From NCBI GenBank assembly GCA_039621445.1, contig CP154957.1, positions 30,595,778-30,659,777 of the forward strand: DNA of 64,000 nucleotides. Direction: 5' to 3'. Under the pieces are notes generated by a model, which saw only the letters and a program-made list of their open reading frames with translations, did not search any database and had not been told where the DNA came from. Below are positions 1 to 64,000 of this stretch, one piece after another; position 1 is the first letter of the stretch; each line of letters opens with the position of its first letter. The DNA is from Euglena gracilis. Lineage: Eukaryota; Euglenida; Euglenophyceae; Euglenales. The position numbers and the translations under genes are program-made.

Positions 1-970
1 TTTGGCAGGGGGGGTCCAGGACCCTTTCTATATCAAAAACCGTGTCCCAGGCACCGGGTTGCCCGAATCGGCGTCCGGGACACAGTTTCTTGAAACTGTG
101 TTTGGGGGCTCCGGGTTCACGCCCGAACCGGCGTCTGGAACGCCGGTTCGGGCGGGAAATTTCTGCCAGAAACAGCGTCCCAGATGCCGGTTCGGACGCA
201 AGGGGGTGTTCCCCCCGTGACCCCCCCCCATGACCCGAACAAGGACCCTTTTCGTCGAAAAATTTTAGGGAAGAAATTTGGCTGGTGATGCCTAATTTGA
301 TAAAATTCTCAGGCAGATTCCTAATTTTGAGGCGTAAATTTTTCAACTTTGGGCTTGGTGATTCCTAATTTGGTGTCAAAAATCCTAATTTCAAGTGTGG
401 GAATTCCTCATTTGTGGAATTTTCCCCCAAAAATTCCAGCTCGGTGATTCCTGATTTTGCCATGAAAAATGTGGTGTTCCCCTCGTGACCCCGCCGTGAC
501 CCCCCCCCCCACATGAAACTCACCTGGCAGTTTCGGGCCCCCCTCCCCCCCCCCCCCCCGCGCGGCCCCTCGCCCCCCCCTCAGCCCCCCCCCCCCCGCT
601 GTGTGCACGGGTACAATATGGTACAATGTGGTACATGGGGACAATATTTCAATTTCGTTCCACAAATATGCTAAAAATTCAGAAATTTGCATTTTTTTGA
701 ATTCAGAAAAATGCAAATTTTTTACATTTTTGCATTTCTGGAGGTTATTTGACTTTTTTTTTTGGCCGCTGTTGAGCTTAATAGGATTTGAAGTGTGGTT
801 TGGGTGTTCTTTGACGTTCATTGCATATTTTCATTGAACTTTCCCTTTGGTTTTGTTTTGGTTTGTTTTGGTTTGTTTTGGTTTGATATTTTGTTTTGCT
901 GTTTTTTTTTCAAACCAAGTGTGGGCCCTGGTACCCTCCCTTCCTCTATAGTTCCAATGTTGCATTTGCC
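1..970. other. Upstream region of CFAP251, repeats only
   Basis: 1-235 carries a diverged, partly palindromic dispersed repeat with CCGGCGTC/GACGCCGG motifs that recurs at about 4783-4910, 6540-6660 and 7300-7420. 480-600 is C-rich. 609-650 has three GGTACAAT-like repeats. 841-895 is a GGTTTTGTTTT low-complexity tract. I see no convincing promoter or further exon, though either could be here. Confidence 0.6.
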
Positions 971-55377
<54,407 letters not shown>

Positions 55378-58051
55378 TGATGTCATCTGTTTTTGTTTCC
55401 CACTTTTTTTTTGGATGTCACACAATTGCGATCTTGTACGTTGCATTCTTTTCCCCACTGTTATGTTCGTCTGATTGTCATGAGTCTTCCCCCCCCCCGT
55501 TTTCTTTCTCCAGCCCTGCTCGTGGGTGCTATCTTCTTGTGCTTGCCGTCTTGGTCTTTTCTCCAATGACCCCGAGTGTTGGGAACATTTACATTGGGAA
55601 CATTTACATTGGGAACATTTATATCTCAACCCCCCCAAATAACACCCCCGGGGTATTATTTATTTTCGTTTTATTTTCACTCGAAGTCCTGGGGGTTATA
55701 GGTCCCAAAATTGTTGGTGAAAATCCGACCCCCCCCCCAAAATGACCCCAAAACCCCCGAAATTGGCATTTTTTTGGGCAAAGTCGGTCAAAAGTGGCAT
55801 TTTTGATGATGGTCGGTCTGAAAAAACTGCCAAAAAAATCATTTTGGTTGGCTGGCCGAAAAAATCGTCCCGGTCGGTTTTTCATTTTTCTTCCCCAGGG
55901 GGGTTTTCACAAGGCTGCATAGAGGTAGAGGGATAGAGGTAGAGGTAGAGGTAGAGGTAGAGGTAGAGGTTTTCCAACCTCCTCTATCCCTCTATGTCAC
56001 CTCTATGTCGAAAAACACAGGAAAATGACTCAATAAAGGAATTTTTTTTTGCAAGCAAAGGGGAAATACATGAAAAGTTTTCAGAATTGCTCAATGTGGT
56101 CACATAACCGCGCCAACAACTTTCAAAATCACCAACCCACATATTGTTTCTCATCCCCTCGCCATTTTGCATGTGTTTTCATGCGAAATTGCCATTTTCC
56201 GAGCACATGGGGTGTTTTATGACCCTTCTTGAGGCCATTTTGGTACATTTTATACATAGAGGTGACATAGAGGTAGAGGTAGAGGTGGTTGACATAGAGG
56301 TAGAGGCCTTTGAACTCTACCTCTACCTCTATGCAGCCCTGGTTTTCAAGTCCCGGTTTGGTTGGTCAGCCCCAGGGGGGGGGGGGGGTTCAGGGCAAAA
56401 TCCCGGTCGTCGGCCCGAGATTGGGGGGGGGATTAACTCAGTCGCCGGTCGGACCCCAGAGGGGGGGATTATTTGGGGGGGCAGTTTACATTTACACCTA
56501 AATCTTCTTCCAACTTTACATTTGGAAATTTACATTTACATTGCCATCGGGAGCATTTATACCTCATATTCGGCTTGAGGTGAAGGGCTGAGGGCTGCTC
56601 TGTCAGGTTTTTTTCCCCTGAGAGGCAAAACCCCGCCGGGGGTGTTCACCCCGAAATTGTTCGAAGCAGAATTTTTAAGCAAGGCCATCCAGCGGAAAGT
56701 GCAGAGCTGAGGCTCCACGATTTCCCCGCGGCATCCCCAACCAATCCCCCATTCTGTTTGGAAATTATGCTAAAAATTGCGCCCTCCACGACTACTGGAG
56801 GCAAGCTGGATCACCTTTGGCCGCTATTTCCCATTGCGGCCGCACTCTGTCGAAGAAATCCAGGAAGGAGCCAAGGGCGAAGCACGGAGGCAAAGTGAGG
56901 CCGTGCCTTTGCATGCCGGCTTTTTTGAAGGTGGATGGGAGCGCAAGGCGGCACCTCGGGCTCCGCACTTTGCCATTGCGAGGCCATGCCTTGCGCCGGC
57001 GATGCGCTGTGATTGCTTTGGCACGCTGGGTTAGGAGACTGCGCTTAGTGTCTTTTTCCGCCGGAGTTGGCTGACTCCTAATTTGAACCCGGAAGAAAGG
57101 AGCAGAGTTTAGAGCGAAGACGAACCAAGAGAAGAAGTCAAAATCAAACGAATATCCAGAAGTACACGAACCAGACGGAGCATCAATTTAGAATTAAATT
57201 TTTAATTTGGCCTCAATGAACAATGCTTCGGAAAATAATTATAGCCATGGAAGCCGATTCCAACAGCAACTCCCCACAGGAAGGGGCAGAAGAGGTCTTC
57301 CAAATCCCCCCAAAGTTTCTAACACAGCAACCCCTAAGGGGAAGAGGGGGGGCACAGCAGCCCCCCCAGATTTCAATTGGAGCTGGAAACAAAGAAAAAG
57401 ATACCAGGGCCATGGAAGCCAGAATTATATCCAAGGGCAGGGCAATTTTTTTTTGGGGGGTGACTTTCTTCGGGGCCCACCCTTCAAGAGAAGGCTTGGC
57501 TCAAAGCGCTTCGCCCTCGATGTCTCCACCCTCTCTCGGGAGTGCGCGGCGCCTCTAAACCCCCAAAAACACAAGGAAGGCGGGCGACGGGACCAAGAGG
57601 GCAGTGGGGTCCTGCCTTCCTGCGCTCCGGCGGTTGTCTGCGCGTGAGCGCGGGCGTTTCCCACCGCGTCATTTTTTCTTACTGGGGGCGTTGAGGCCTC
57701 CTCCGGAACCTTGACGAAGTTGAACCGTCGTGCTCCCCCCCGTGTGGTTGCTTTTTGGGGGGCCTCTTGTGCTTTCTCTGGGTGGGGAGGTTGGGCACTT
57801 TTTTTTTTTTAACTTTAAAGAAGTCCCAGGAAAAACCGTGACCAGGGCTTGGCGCGCTGGGAAGCAAAGGCAGGTCCCATGCCCCGAGCAGGAGGCAAGG
57901 CAGAGCCCAAGCAAACTCCAAGTTTGATTCAGCAAACTCCGGCGCATAAAGAACCTGGGACATGGCCATCGCCTTTTTTTTTTCCAGGTTTCCGAAAGAG
58001 GTCCGACCGAAACAATTGCTCTTGGAAAATTTGGAGGGAGGTGATAATGAC
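55378..58051. other. Intergenic region between convergent genes
   Basis: Holds the hAT-like MITE (55910-56340). 56590-57700 is GC-richer with open frames on both strands that I cannot assign to any family; an untranslated region or a decayed element is possible. 57660-58051 probably includes the 3' end of the minus-strand gene. Confidence 0.5.
55910..56340. mobile_element. hAT-like MITE with AGAGGT hexamer ends
   Basis: The ends are inverted (CAAGGCTGCATAGAGGTAGA on the left; the right end reads CTACCTCTATGCAGCCCT). Both are extended by AGAGGT hexamer repeats. A perfect 8-bp direct repeat, GGTTTTCA, flanks the element at 55902-55909 and 56341-56348. An 8-bp target duplication and a CA(A/G)GG terminus are typical of hAT elements. 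No transposase is inside the 431 bp. It lies about 530 bp after the CFAP251 stop. Confidence 0.75.
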
Positions 58052-58307
58052 TTATATATTGATTTGCCGTTTATTGGGTTGGCCAATGAGCATCCGTTTC
58101 CCATCTCCATTGTACAACACATCGCGTTGCGCCAGCACGTCCTGCCCGGTCAGCACCATCGGTCCCTTGTAACTGCCCAGCCCCCGCTCAGACAGGCGCG
58201 TCAACGCCGCCAAATTCATCTCCCCAATTGCCACGTCCGCCTCTTGCTCATACTCCACACCATCCCCTCGGTTTTCCATTGGGCTGGAATCAGGGATCTC
58301 TGCAAAC
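58052..58307 (-). CDS. Terminal exon of a minus-strand gene, possible aspartic-protease family
   Basis: Reads FAEIPDSSPMENRGDGVEYE, then GEMNLAALTRLSERGLGSYK, GPMVLTGQDVLAQRDVLYN and KRMLIGQPNKRQINI, stop TAA. Codons are G/C-ending at third positions, unlike the flanking DNA. The acceptor ATACACAG fits the phase of the exon at 61180-61390. The VLTGQDVLAQRDVLYN block resembles the xxGxDxL strand near the end of retropepsin-like domains. This is an inference from motif shape only. The gene is tail-to-tail with CFAP251. Confidence 0.5.
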
Positions 58308-59019
58308 CTGTGTATCTGTGTCTGACGAGACCCCAACCGAGTATGAAAATGCAGGCTTGTGCTGTACGACACGGAACGTCTCACGTTTTGTGAAAAAATG
58401 ATTTCAATAATAACCACATTGCGACATCATTTCTTTCATTCAAATTCCTATGTTTTTGAACCCTGCACTTAACCAGGTTTTTGTTTAATGCTGAGATCAT
58501 CGTGGGGGATAATGGGGAAAAAAAGACAATAGGGTGATGGACCGTGCCTGGTGAACTACGTACCTATCAAACATAAATAATGAAAATAAGCACAATGAAT
58601 AAATGCACAAATAATGAATGAGAAATAAAATTAAAAAAAATCTTAGAAAAACAAAAAAACATGCACAATAAAAAATGAAATGTCAAATGGAGAAAATACA
58701 AAAAAAATATAAGAATGTAAATATATACACATATATACATCTCGCTCTATATTATATTGGTATGTTATATGAGATATAATATATTACTATACACATATTA
58801 CACGCACATATTATAAACAAAATAAAAACAGCAACAGCAACAGCAACAACAACAATACTTGGCCAAATTTCATGCGAGGAGAGGGTCCCAGAAACCAGCG
58901 CGGCAAGCGCCATCGCTCAGGTGGGTTGGGGTGTGTTGATGACGTTCATCGTCTCCTTCACCAAAGGAAAAAGATCCAAATAACAATTTCCCTACAATCA
59001 TCCCCCAAAACCCTGACAC

Positions 59020-59028
59020 ATGCATACA

Positions 59029-59066
<38 letters not shown>

Positions 59067-59275
59067 TACACACATACACACATGCATGCATACATACATA
59101 CATACACATAACATACATGCATACATACATACATAAATGCATGCATACATACATACATACATACATACATACATACATACATACATACATACATACATAC
59201 ATACATACATACATACATACATACATACATACATACATACATACATGCTTGCATGCATACATACATACAAACCAT
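59020..59275. repeat. (AC)n and (CATA)n microsatellite, left of the TIR element
   Basis: AC repeats at about 59027-59063 followed by CATA repeats to 59275 with a few GCATGCAT interruptions. Confidence 0.97.
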
Positions 59276-59277
59276 AT

Positions 59278-59385
59278 AAAAATCGTGGGCATAACCCGTA
59301 TACAGGCCGTAAACGGGTCAAGGGCGCCGCAGGCGCCCTTGACCCGTTTTACGCCCTGTATACGGGTTATAGGCCACGATTTTTC
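59278..59385. repeat. Near-perfect hairpin, about 52-bp arms
   Basis: AATCGTGGGCATAACCCGTA..ACGGGTCAAGGGCGCC pairs with GGCGCCCTTGACCCGT..TACGGGTTATAGGCCACGATT, with a loop of a few bases. It lies directly outside the left TIR. Confidence 0.85.
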
Positions 59386-59697
59386 TGTAACCGTGAACAG
59401 AAAGGCCCGGCGCCTGCCCTGTATTCCGTTGACATGCTTCACACAACGGTTTTGGGCTGTTTCAGGGCTGTTTTTGGTCAAAAAGTCCTGTTCACAGTTT
59501 CATCGTGAACAACCTGTTCACGATTATATGGGCGTTAATCTGGGGGGTCCAATTTTTGCCCTGATAATCGTGAACAGAAACCCGCTGGTCCTGGAAAACG
59601 AGATATGGGTTTATGGCCAAGTTATTGGGGGGCACTTTGGGGGGGGGGGACCGGGCGCCGAAGGCGCCCGGTCCCCCCCCCCCCAAAGGCCCCCACG

Positions 59698-60159
59698 ATG
59701 CTTGGCCATAAGGCGATTTTCGGTTTAGAGCCTCTCGAATTTGAGGATGTGTGCATTGCGCTTGGCGCTGTCTACGGCGAACTGGAGCCTTTCCTTTGTG
59801 CATGGGGTGCTTCCCCACTGTTGTTTGATGGGCAAGCGGTCATCAAACAAGGTGAGGACCAACATCGGGTACAGTGCGGCCAACATTTCGAATACCGACA
59901 ACTGAAAGCATCCACGTTCAGGGGCTACCTGAACGCCATCGCCCGCCTACATGCCAGTTATCAGCCAGAAATCCTGTTTGTTCCATCCTCTGATATGCAA
60001 CTCCCACGGCTGCAAAAAATGCTCGCGGCTGCTCTCACCTGCGAGGCAACAAAAAAAGCAATCGGTGAGGCTGCGCACCACCCCAGAGGAAATTCTGCGG
60101 AAATTCCTGCGAGAATTTGTTTTCCTTGTACACCCTGTTCACAATTTCATGCCCTGTAA
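59698..60159 (+). CDS. ORF in the TIR element; possible tyrosine-recombinase-like N-terminal domain
   Basis: 153 residues from ATG 59698. The segment from LEPLEFEDVCIALGAVYGEL to ATKKAIGEA has coding-like codon use. LKASTFRGYLNAIARLHASY followed by LPRLQKMLAAAL resembles the SAM-like, core-binding helices of tyrosine recombinases (S-T-x-x-x-Y-L-x-A-I-x-x-L-H). The catalytic R/H/R/Y domain is not present in this ORF. Could be a truncated transposon gene or captured exon. Confidence 0.35.
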   Translation: MLGHKAIFGLEPLEFEDVCIALGAVYGELEPFLCAWGASPLLFDGQAVIKQGEDQHRVQCGQHFEYRQLKASTFRGYLNAIARLHASYQPEILFVPSSDMQLPRLQKMLAAALTCEATKKAIGEAAHHPRGNSAEIPARICFPCTPCSQFHAL

Positions 60160-60161
60160 AT

Positions 60162-60360
60162 CGTGAACAGCCTGTTCACGATCATCAGGGTGTTAATTGG
60201 ACCCCCCCCAAATTAACGCCCTGATGATTGTGAACAGCCTGTTCACGATTATCAGGGCGTTAATTTGGGGGGTCCAATTAACGCCTTGATAATCGTGAAC
60301 AGCCTGTTCACGACTATCAGGGCGTTAATTTGGGGGGTCCAATTAACGCCCCGTAATCCG
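60162..60360. repeat. Tandem nested palindromes around GTGAACAGCCTGTTCAC
   Basis: GTGAACAGCCTGTTCACGA at about 60168, 60229 and 60293 alternates with ATCAGGGCGTTAATT..GG.CCAATTAACGCCCTGAT. A variant is at 59503-59580 and a decayed one near 3526-3545 in CFAP251 intron 2, so this is a dispersed motif family. Confidence 0.7.
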
Positions 60361-60408
60361 TGATCATGTCCACGAAATACAGGGCAAGCGCCGGGCCTCC
60401 ATTCACGG

Positions 60409-60645
60409 TTACATACATACATACATACATGCATGCATACATACATACATACATACATACATACATACATACATACATACATACATACACACACATGCAT
60501 GCATGCATGATGCATGCATGCATGCATACATACATACATACATACATACATACATACCTACATACATACATACATACATACATCCATCCATCCATACACA
60601 CATACACACATACATACACACACATACATACACACATATAATAAA
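60409..60645. repeat. (CATA)n microsatellite, right of the TIR element
   Basis: CATA repeats with ATGCATGC and CCAT blocks, then CACA-rich sequence. Confidence 0.97.
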
Positions 60646-61179
60646 ATACAAATAAATTTTAAAAACCAACGCCATCATGCCAGCAACAAAAAAAACAAGC
60701 TTTTTCAACAGATCGAAAATAAGTCAATCAAAAGCAAGTTTTTTTCCCCACCATCGCCCACACCCCTCCCTACCAAAAGCTCTCACCTCAACCTAAAATA
60801 CCATACCACACCACACGTACCATTAACCTGATGTTTCTGATGCATAGCTTCGCTGTTTCCACCACAAAACACCACATATTTCTCACAAGAAAACCTCAGC
60901 ATCACAGTTTGAAAATCCCGCAACGGCCGGGACTTCGCCTCCTCCATGACAGGGAAATGCAATGTAATTGGCAAAAAAAACCAAGCAAAAAAGAGCAATT
61001 CTCTTCAAAAAAAATGATTCATCTCATGCACTGGCAACAATTTGAAAACTTGCTCTGAAACCAACAATTGCAAACCCCTTAATCCCAATGCATTCTCACG
61101 TGCCAATTCATGAGTTAACACCAAATCTGTGTCAAGAGCACTGCATCCGCCCCCCAGAGACCCCTGGGCAAGCCACCAC

Positions 61180-61390
61180 GCCCCAAGGAAGTTGTTCAGC
61201 AGCGTCACGTTGTCGACGAAGCTGGACAGGGCCACCTTCGCGGGCACCAGCGGCATGCGCACCTCCTTGCCCATGATGCCGAACCCGCTCACCGAGGGGC
61301 CGCTCCGCAGGGCGGGGTCACTCAGGCGGTACCCTGCCCACAGGGGCCTGTGATGCGGCTGGACAGGCTGCCCCATCACCCACCAGGTAT
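61180..61390 (-). CDS. Internal exon of the same minus-strand gene
   Basis: Acceptor CACCTCTCAG; TWWVMGQPVQPHHRPLWAGY, then RLSDPALRSGPSVSGFGIMG, KEVRMPLVPAKVALSSFVDN and VTLLNNFLG; donor GTGGTG leaves two bases, which match the next exon. Strong G/C third-position bias supports coding. Family not recognised with certainty. Confidence 0.5.
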
Positions 61391-62107
61391 CTGAGAGGTG
61401 GAGGGGGGTAAAGTCACAGCAGGAGCAGGCTCTTGAGCCTCCTCGAGCGCGTTCGAGGCACGCTCGAGAGCCTCTTCGAACAATCTCGAACATAAATTGG
61501 ACCACGAGGCAGACACCGTGTTTGCCACTCCCTTTTGTTTGCCCATGCCCTTTTGTACGCAACTGTTCGGAGGACCCCAAACCGCCTGCATGCATGAACG
61601 TGGGAGGCGCCTCTCGAGGTCCTCAAACGCATTCGCAGCACGTTGAGGACGAGCTCGGGCCTCCGGGGGGGGGGGGGTTGGGCCAAAAACCAGTCAGTGA
61701 CTCTGAAAAAGAGAACGTCAGTCACCCCCTTCCCCTGGCCAGTGACTCAGCGATTGGGCCTGGTCACTCCGTCAAAGGCTCCGCCACGGAACCAGCGAGG
61801 CTCTATGGAACTGGCCTAAAGGAACAAAGGAATATGACCTTTCAACAACTAATGATGTACAGGAGGCTCCTCAGAGGAGTAACTCGGCACCACGGCGCTG
61901 CACTTTCGGCGCAAAACGTCCAAATGGGAAAAGACATTTGCACAATTTTGAGAATCCGTGACATTCGTCCAATCTTTGCACTTCTTCCACGGTTCGCGCA
62001 AGCATTCATAGAAATGACGTGAAAAACTGTTCACAACCGGCTTCAAAACCGGAAAAACGATCCATCAGATGAGCTGGGCTTGCATCGAAATTGGTGTGCA
62101 GTTGCAC
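61391..62107 (-). other. Putative intron of the minus-strand gene
   Basis: 717 bp. Open frames on the plus strand here (61522-62022) have no recognised motif and were not accepted. Short repeated blocks (GAGGC.CGCTCGAG-like) at about 61440-61490 and 61605-61650. Confidence 0.4.
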
Positions 62108-62205
62108 ACAAAACCCTGTCAAAAGCCTTGGCTGCGGCTTTGTTCATGATGCTGTGGCTGGCTCCGGAATCGATAAGCCACAAGCAGGTTGTTTCTTTGG
62201 GTGGA
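62108..62205 (-). CDS. Upstream exon with D-S-G-A-S aspartic-protease motif
   Basis: Acceptor TTTGATGCAG; PPKETTCLWLIDSGASHSIM then NKAAAKAFDRVL; donor GTGCAA. The hydrophobic-hydrophobic-D-S-G-A-S pattern is the catalytic motif of retropepsin-like proteases of LTR retrotransposons and their host relatives; the Asp codon is 62169-62171. Phases join to 61180-61390. Earlier exons would lie beyond 62205. It could instead be a lone retroelement fragment. Confidence 0.5.
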
Positions 62206-64000
62206 CTGCATCAAAATTGAAATGCAGGAAAAGCATGGGGGAGAGGCTTCTGGGCTTGCCCAAGACCCATTGACAAAAGCAACAACCTGGACCCAAGAAG
62301 GGAGCTTTGTGGTCATCAACAGTGATCTGACATGCCATCAACCGTGCAGGCATCGGGACACAGCTCTGCTTGGAGGGCGACTGCAATCGGGAACCCTGTG
62401 GGGGGGGGGGTGAACTGAGCCAATTTCCATACAGATCCAAATAAATGCATGCAAGCGCAGGGGGGAAGATGCGCTAGCCGGGCCTCGAAAAAAATGCGAA
62501 AAAAATGCGTAAGAATGTGCATTTCTGGAGAAATCGAAGAAATATGCGTAAAAAATGCGCAAAAATGCGAAAAAAATGCGTGACAGTAATACAATGAGTG
62601 GACAGGTTTATTGACACCATTTGGACAAAATTGCTGAAACTGTTGGACAAAATTATTGAAACTTTTGGACAAAGCTATTGAAACTCAGAAAAAAATAAGC
62701 ACATGGAAACTGAGGAAATCCTCAAACCTTGTATTGTGTTCAAAATGTAATCCCACGCTTCACTAATCTGGACGCTTCACTTTGTTTGCAAAAACAAATT
62801 AACTTGGAGACAACCTTGTTCAGTTTGGTTCATCAGAAGAAACAACTCATACCGTCCAATTTCAACGTAATGACAATCACACCATTCCTTCTTCCATGAT
62901 ATTTGATTTGTTTAGAGGTCACAAAATGAGTCAATTTTGAATTTGCACCCTGAATGGCGGCAAGACGATAACACTTTTTTTTTTAAATCGGCCAACAAAA
63001 TGAGTCGAATTTTGAGATTGCCACCTGAAGGGCGGCGAGACGATAACACTTTTTTGTTCATCATAATTTGGAAATCCAAGGATGTTGTTTAAAACGTTTA
63101 ATTGCCTTCAAAACATGCTTAAACCCTCAAAAAAAAACAACAACAAAAAGCCAGTTATGATTTTTTTTGTTGCCATCCTTGTCTTTTTGCACAAAATGCA
63201 AGTCTGAAAAACAGGTTGTTTGAAAACACTTGACAACCTTGCGGAAGTCCACCAGGTGGACAAACAAAATCTGCTTGTCCATCCCAGCCTGCTCCAAGCC
63301 GTTCCATCCTCATGCGTCCTCCGCCCCCTGGAGATATCCAGGGAGCCCCCCCCTCCAACTGCCAAAAAAATGGTCGTTTCAACAACTTTGCCCAAAAGTT
63401 TCAAAACCTTTGTCCAAATGTTTCAATAATTTTGTCTGAAAGTTTCAATAATTTGTCCAAAATTTTCAATATCTCTGGGTCCCGGCTGTAAGCAATGTGC
63501 ATCCAAAAAAGCATTCAAAATTCATGAACACTAGATCAAAACCATGGGAAGCTCAACAAATCTTAATTCATACCCACAGAAGAATTCTGAACAGTGACAC
63601 TTTACGGCAGTGAAAATTTTTTCAGAAAAAAATGGACAAATACTAAAAGTTTTTGTTTGTGCAACCAAAAAGCGCAAAATTATGCTGGATCGTGATTTGA
63701 AGGAAGCCCGGTACCTAAACAATAAGCATACACATCTTTCAATTGAAATTTCCTCAAGATCTTTCACCTTTTTTTGCATCTTTTTTCTGTATTTCCCCCC
63801 ATACTTCTAAACTATCTATTTCATTTTTTTTCACTATCTCATTATTTGCGAAACAGACATCGGTGCATGCCAAAAAAAGATGGGAGTAAGAAAAATAAAG
63901 CTCTCCAAACCTCAGAAATTCAGCTACCATTAACAAAAGACACCGAAAATCATTACCTGAGTGGCTTCAGTTGTTCACAAAAAAATTGCAACAGAATTAT
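62206..64000. other. Right end of the window
   Basis: 62440-62590 has AAAAATGCG repeats. 62592-63488 is the Tc1/mariner-like element. 63489-64000 is AT-rich with nothing recognised. Further 5' exons of the minus-strand gene may lie here but none could be supported. Confidence 0.5.
62592..63488. mobile_element. Tc1/mariner-like non-autonomous element with 22-bp subterminal repeats
   Basis: The left end has three 22-bp units TTTGGACAAAATT..TGAAACT at 62620-62685. The right end has four inverted counterparts (GTTTCAATAATTTTGTC-type) at 63376-63462. The outer tips also pair loosely (left GGACAGGTTTATTGA, right inverted GGACCCAGAGATATTGA). The element starts CA, ends TG and is flanked by TA on each side (62590-62591, 63489-63490), as in Tc1/mariner. 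No DDE transposase motif was found inside. Confidence 0.55.

Larger units (their letters stand above)
59387..60412. mobile_element. TIR element embedded in a CATA microsatellite
   Basis: The left end, GTAACCGTGAACAGAAAGGC then CCGGCGC.TGCCCTGTATT and GACATG (59387-59436), recurs inverted at 60365-60412. Between them lie GTGAACAGCCTGTTCAC palindromes, a GC hairpin at 59641-59687 and one ORF. CATA repeats abut the right end directly and the left hairpin on the other side. I could not place the element in a known superfamily; no target duplication can be read because the flank is repetitive. Confidence 0.6.
58308..61179 (-). other. Large intron of the minus-strand gene
   Basis: 58440-58870 is AT-rich simple sequence. 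59020-60645 is a microsatellite block interrupted by a TIR element. 60650-61179 shows nothing recognised. Treating it as an intron depends on the gene model. Confidence 0.4.

Noticed and set aside
57207-57647. 146-residue open frame with basic, low-complexity sequence
   Set aside because: No domain recognised, an overlapping frame (57223-57558) is equally plausible, and there is no splice or context support. A retroelement gag remnant was considered but not demonstrable.
60411-60645. Regular repeats considered as a CRISPR array
   Set aside because: The units are 4-bp microsatellite repeats with no spacers, in a eukaryotic context.
63210-63330. Peptide resembling a reverse-transcriptase core (LFVHLVDFRKVVKCF on the minus strand)
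   Set aside because: Too short, no neighbouring RT motifs such as YxDD, and it lies inside the Tc1/mariner-like element.

Overview
The window is from a eukaryotic nuclear genome, most likely a flagellated protist. One spliced plus-strand gene fills about 54 of 64 kb. Its introns are long and packed with microsatellites, G/C homopolymer runs, foldback elements and DNA-transposon remnants. There are no bacterial operons, Shine-Dalgarno signals or long intact ORFs. The exons read in the standard code and the gene ends in TGA. I cannot name the species. A repeat-rich alga or alveolate (for example a chromerid) would fit, but that is a guess.

The main gene (971-55377) encodes the axonemal protein CFAP251 (FAP251/WDR66), a subunit of the calmodulin- and spoke-associated complex at the base of radial spoke 3. 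I reconstructed 30 exons by hand. Reading phases match at every junction and give 928 codons including the stop. The order is an N-terminal TVVEDD/WVFG segment, a long series of WD40 blades, a degenerate EF-hand-like domain and an acidic C-terminus. The order and spacing of blocks match the vertebrate and algal family. Exons make up only about 5% of the locus. Intron 2 (11.6 kb) and intron 17 (16.6 kb) account for half of it.

Region by region: 1-970 is repeat-rich upstream sequence. 1143-12702 (intron 2) begins with a Mutator-like element that has a 10-bp target duplication, followed by several dispersed and foldback repeats and degenerate telomere-like sequence. 12703-28946 holds exons 3-17, a 1-kb palindrome in intron 5 and large tetra- and pentanucleotide microsatellites. 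29321-45392 is a 16-kb satellite of about 12.25 near-identical 1.28-kb units inside intron 17, capped at both ends by (CT)n. 45591-55377 holds exons 18-30.

Downstream, 55910-56340 is a hAT-like MITE with a perfect 8-bp target duplication. 58052-62205 holds three phase-compatible minus-strand exons of a second gene, tail-to-tail with CFAP251; one carries a D-S-G-A-S aspartic-protease motif. Its large intron holds a 1-kb element with 50-bp terminal inverted repeats, set inside a (CATA)n microsatellite and carrying a possible tyrosine-recombinase-like ORF. 62592-63488 is a Tc1/mariner-like non-autonomous element with TA flanks.

I see no prokaryote-style system. The most unusual features are the intronic satellite, the microsatellite-embedded TIR element and the run of well-delimited foldback elements.
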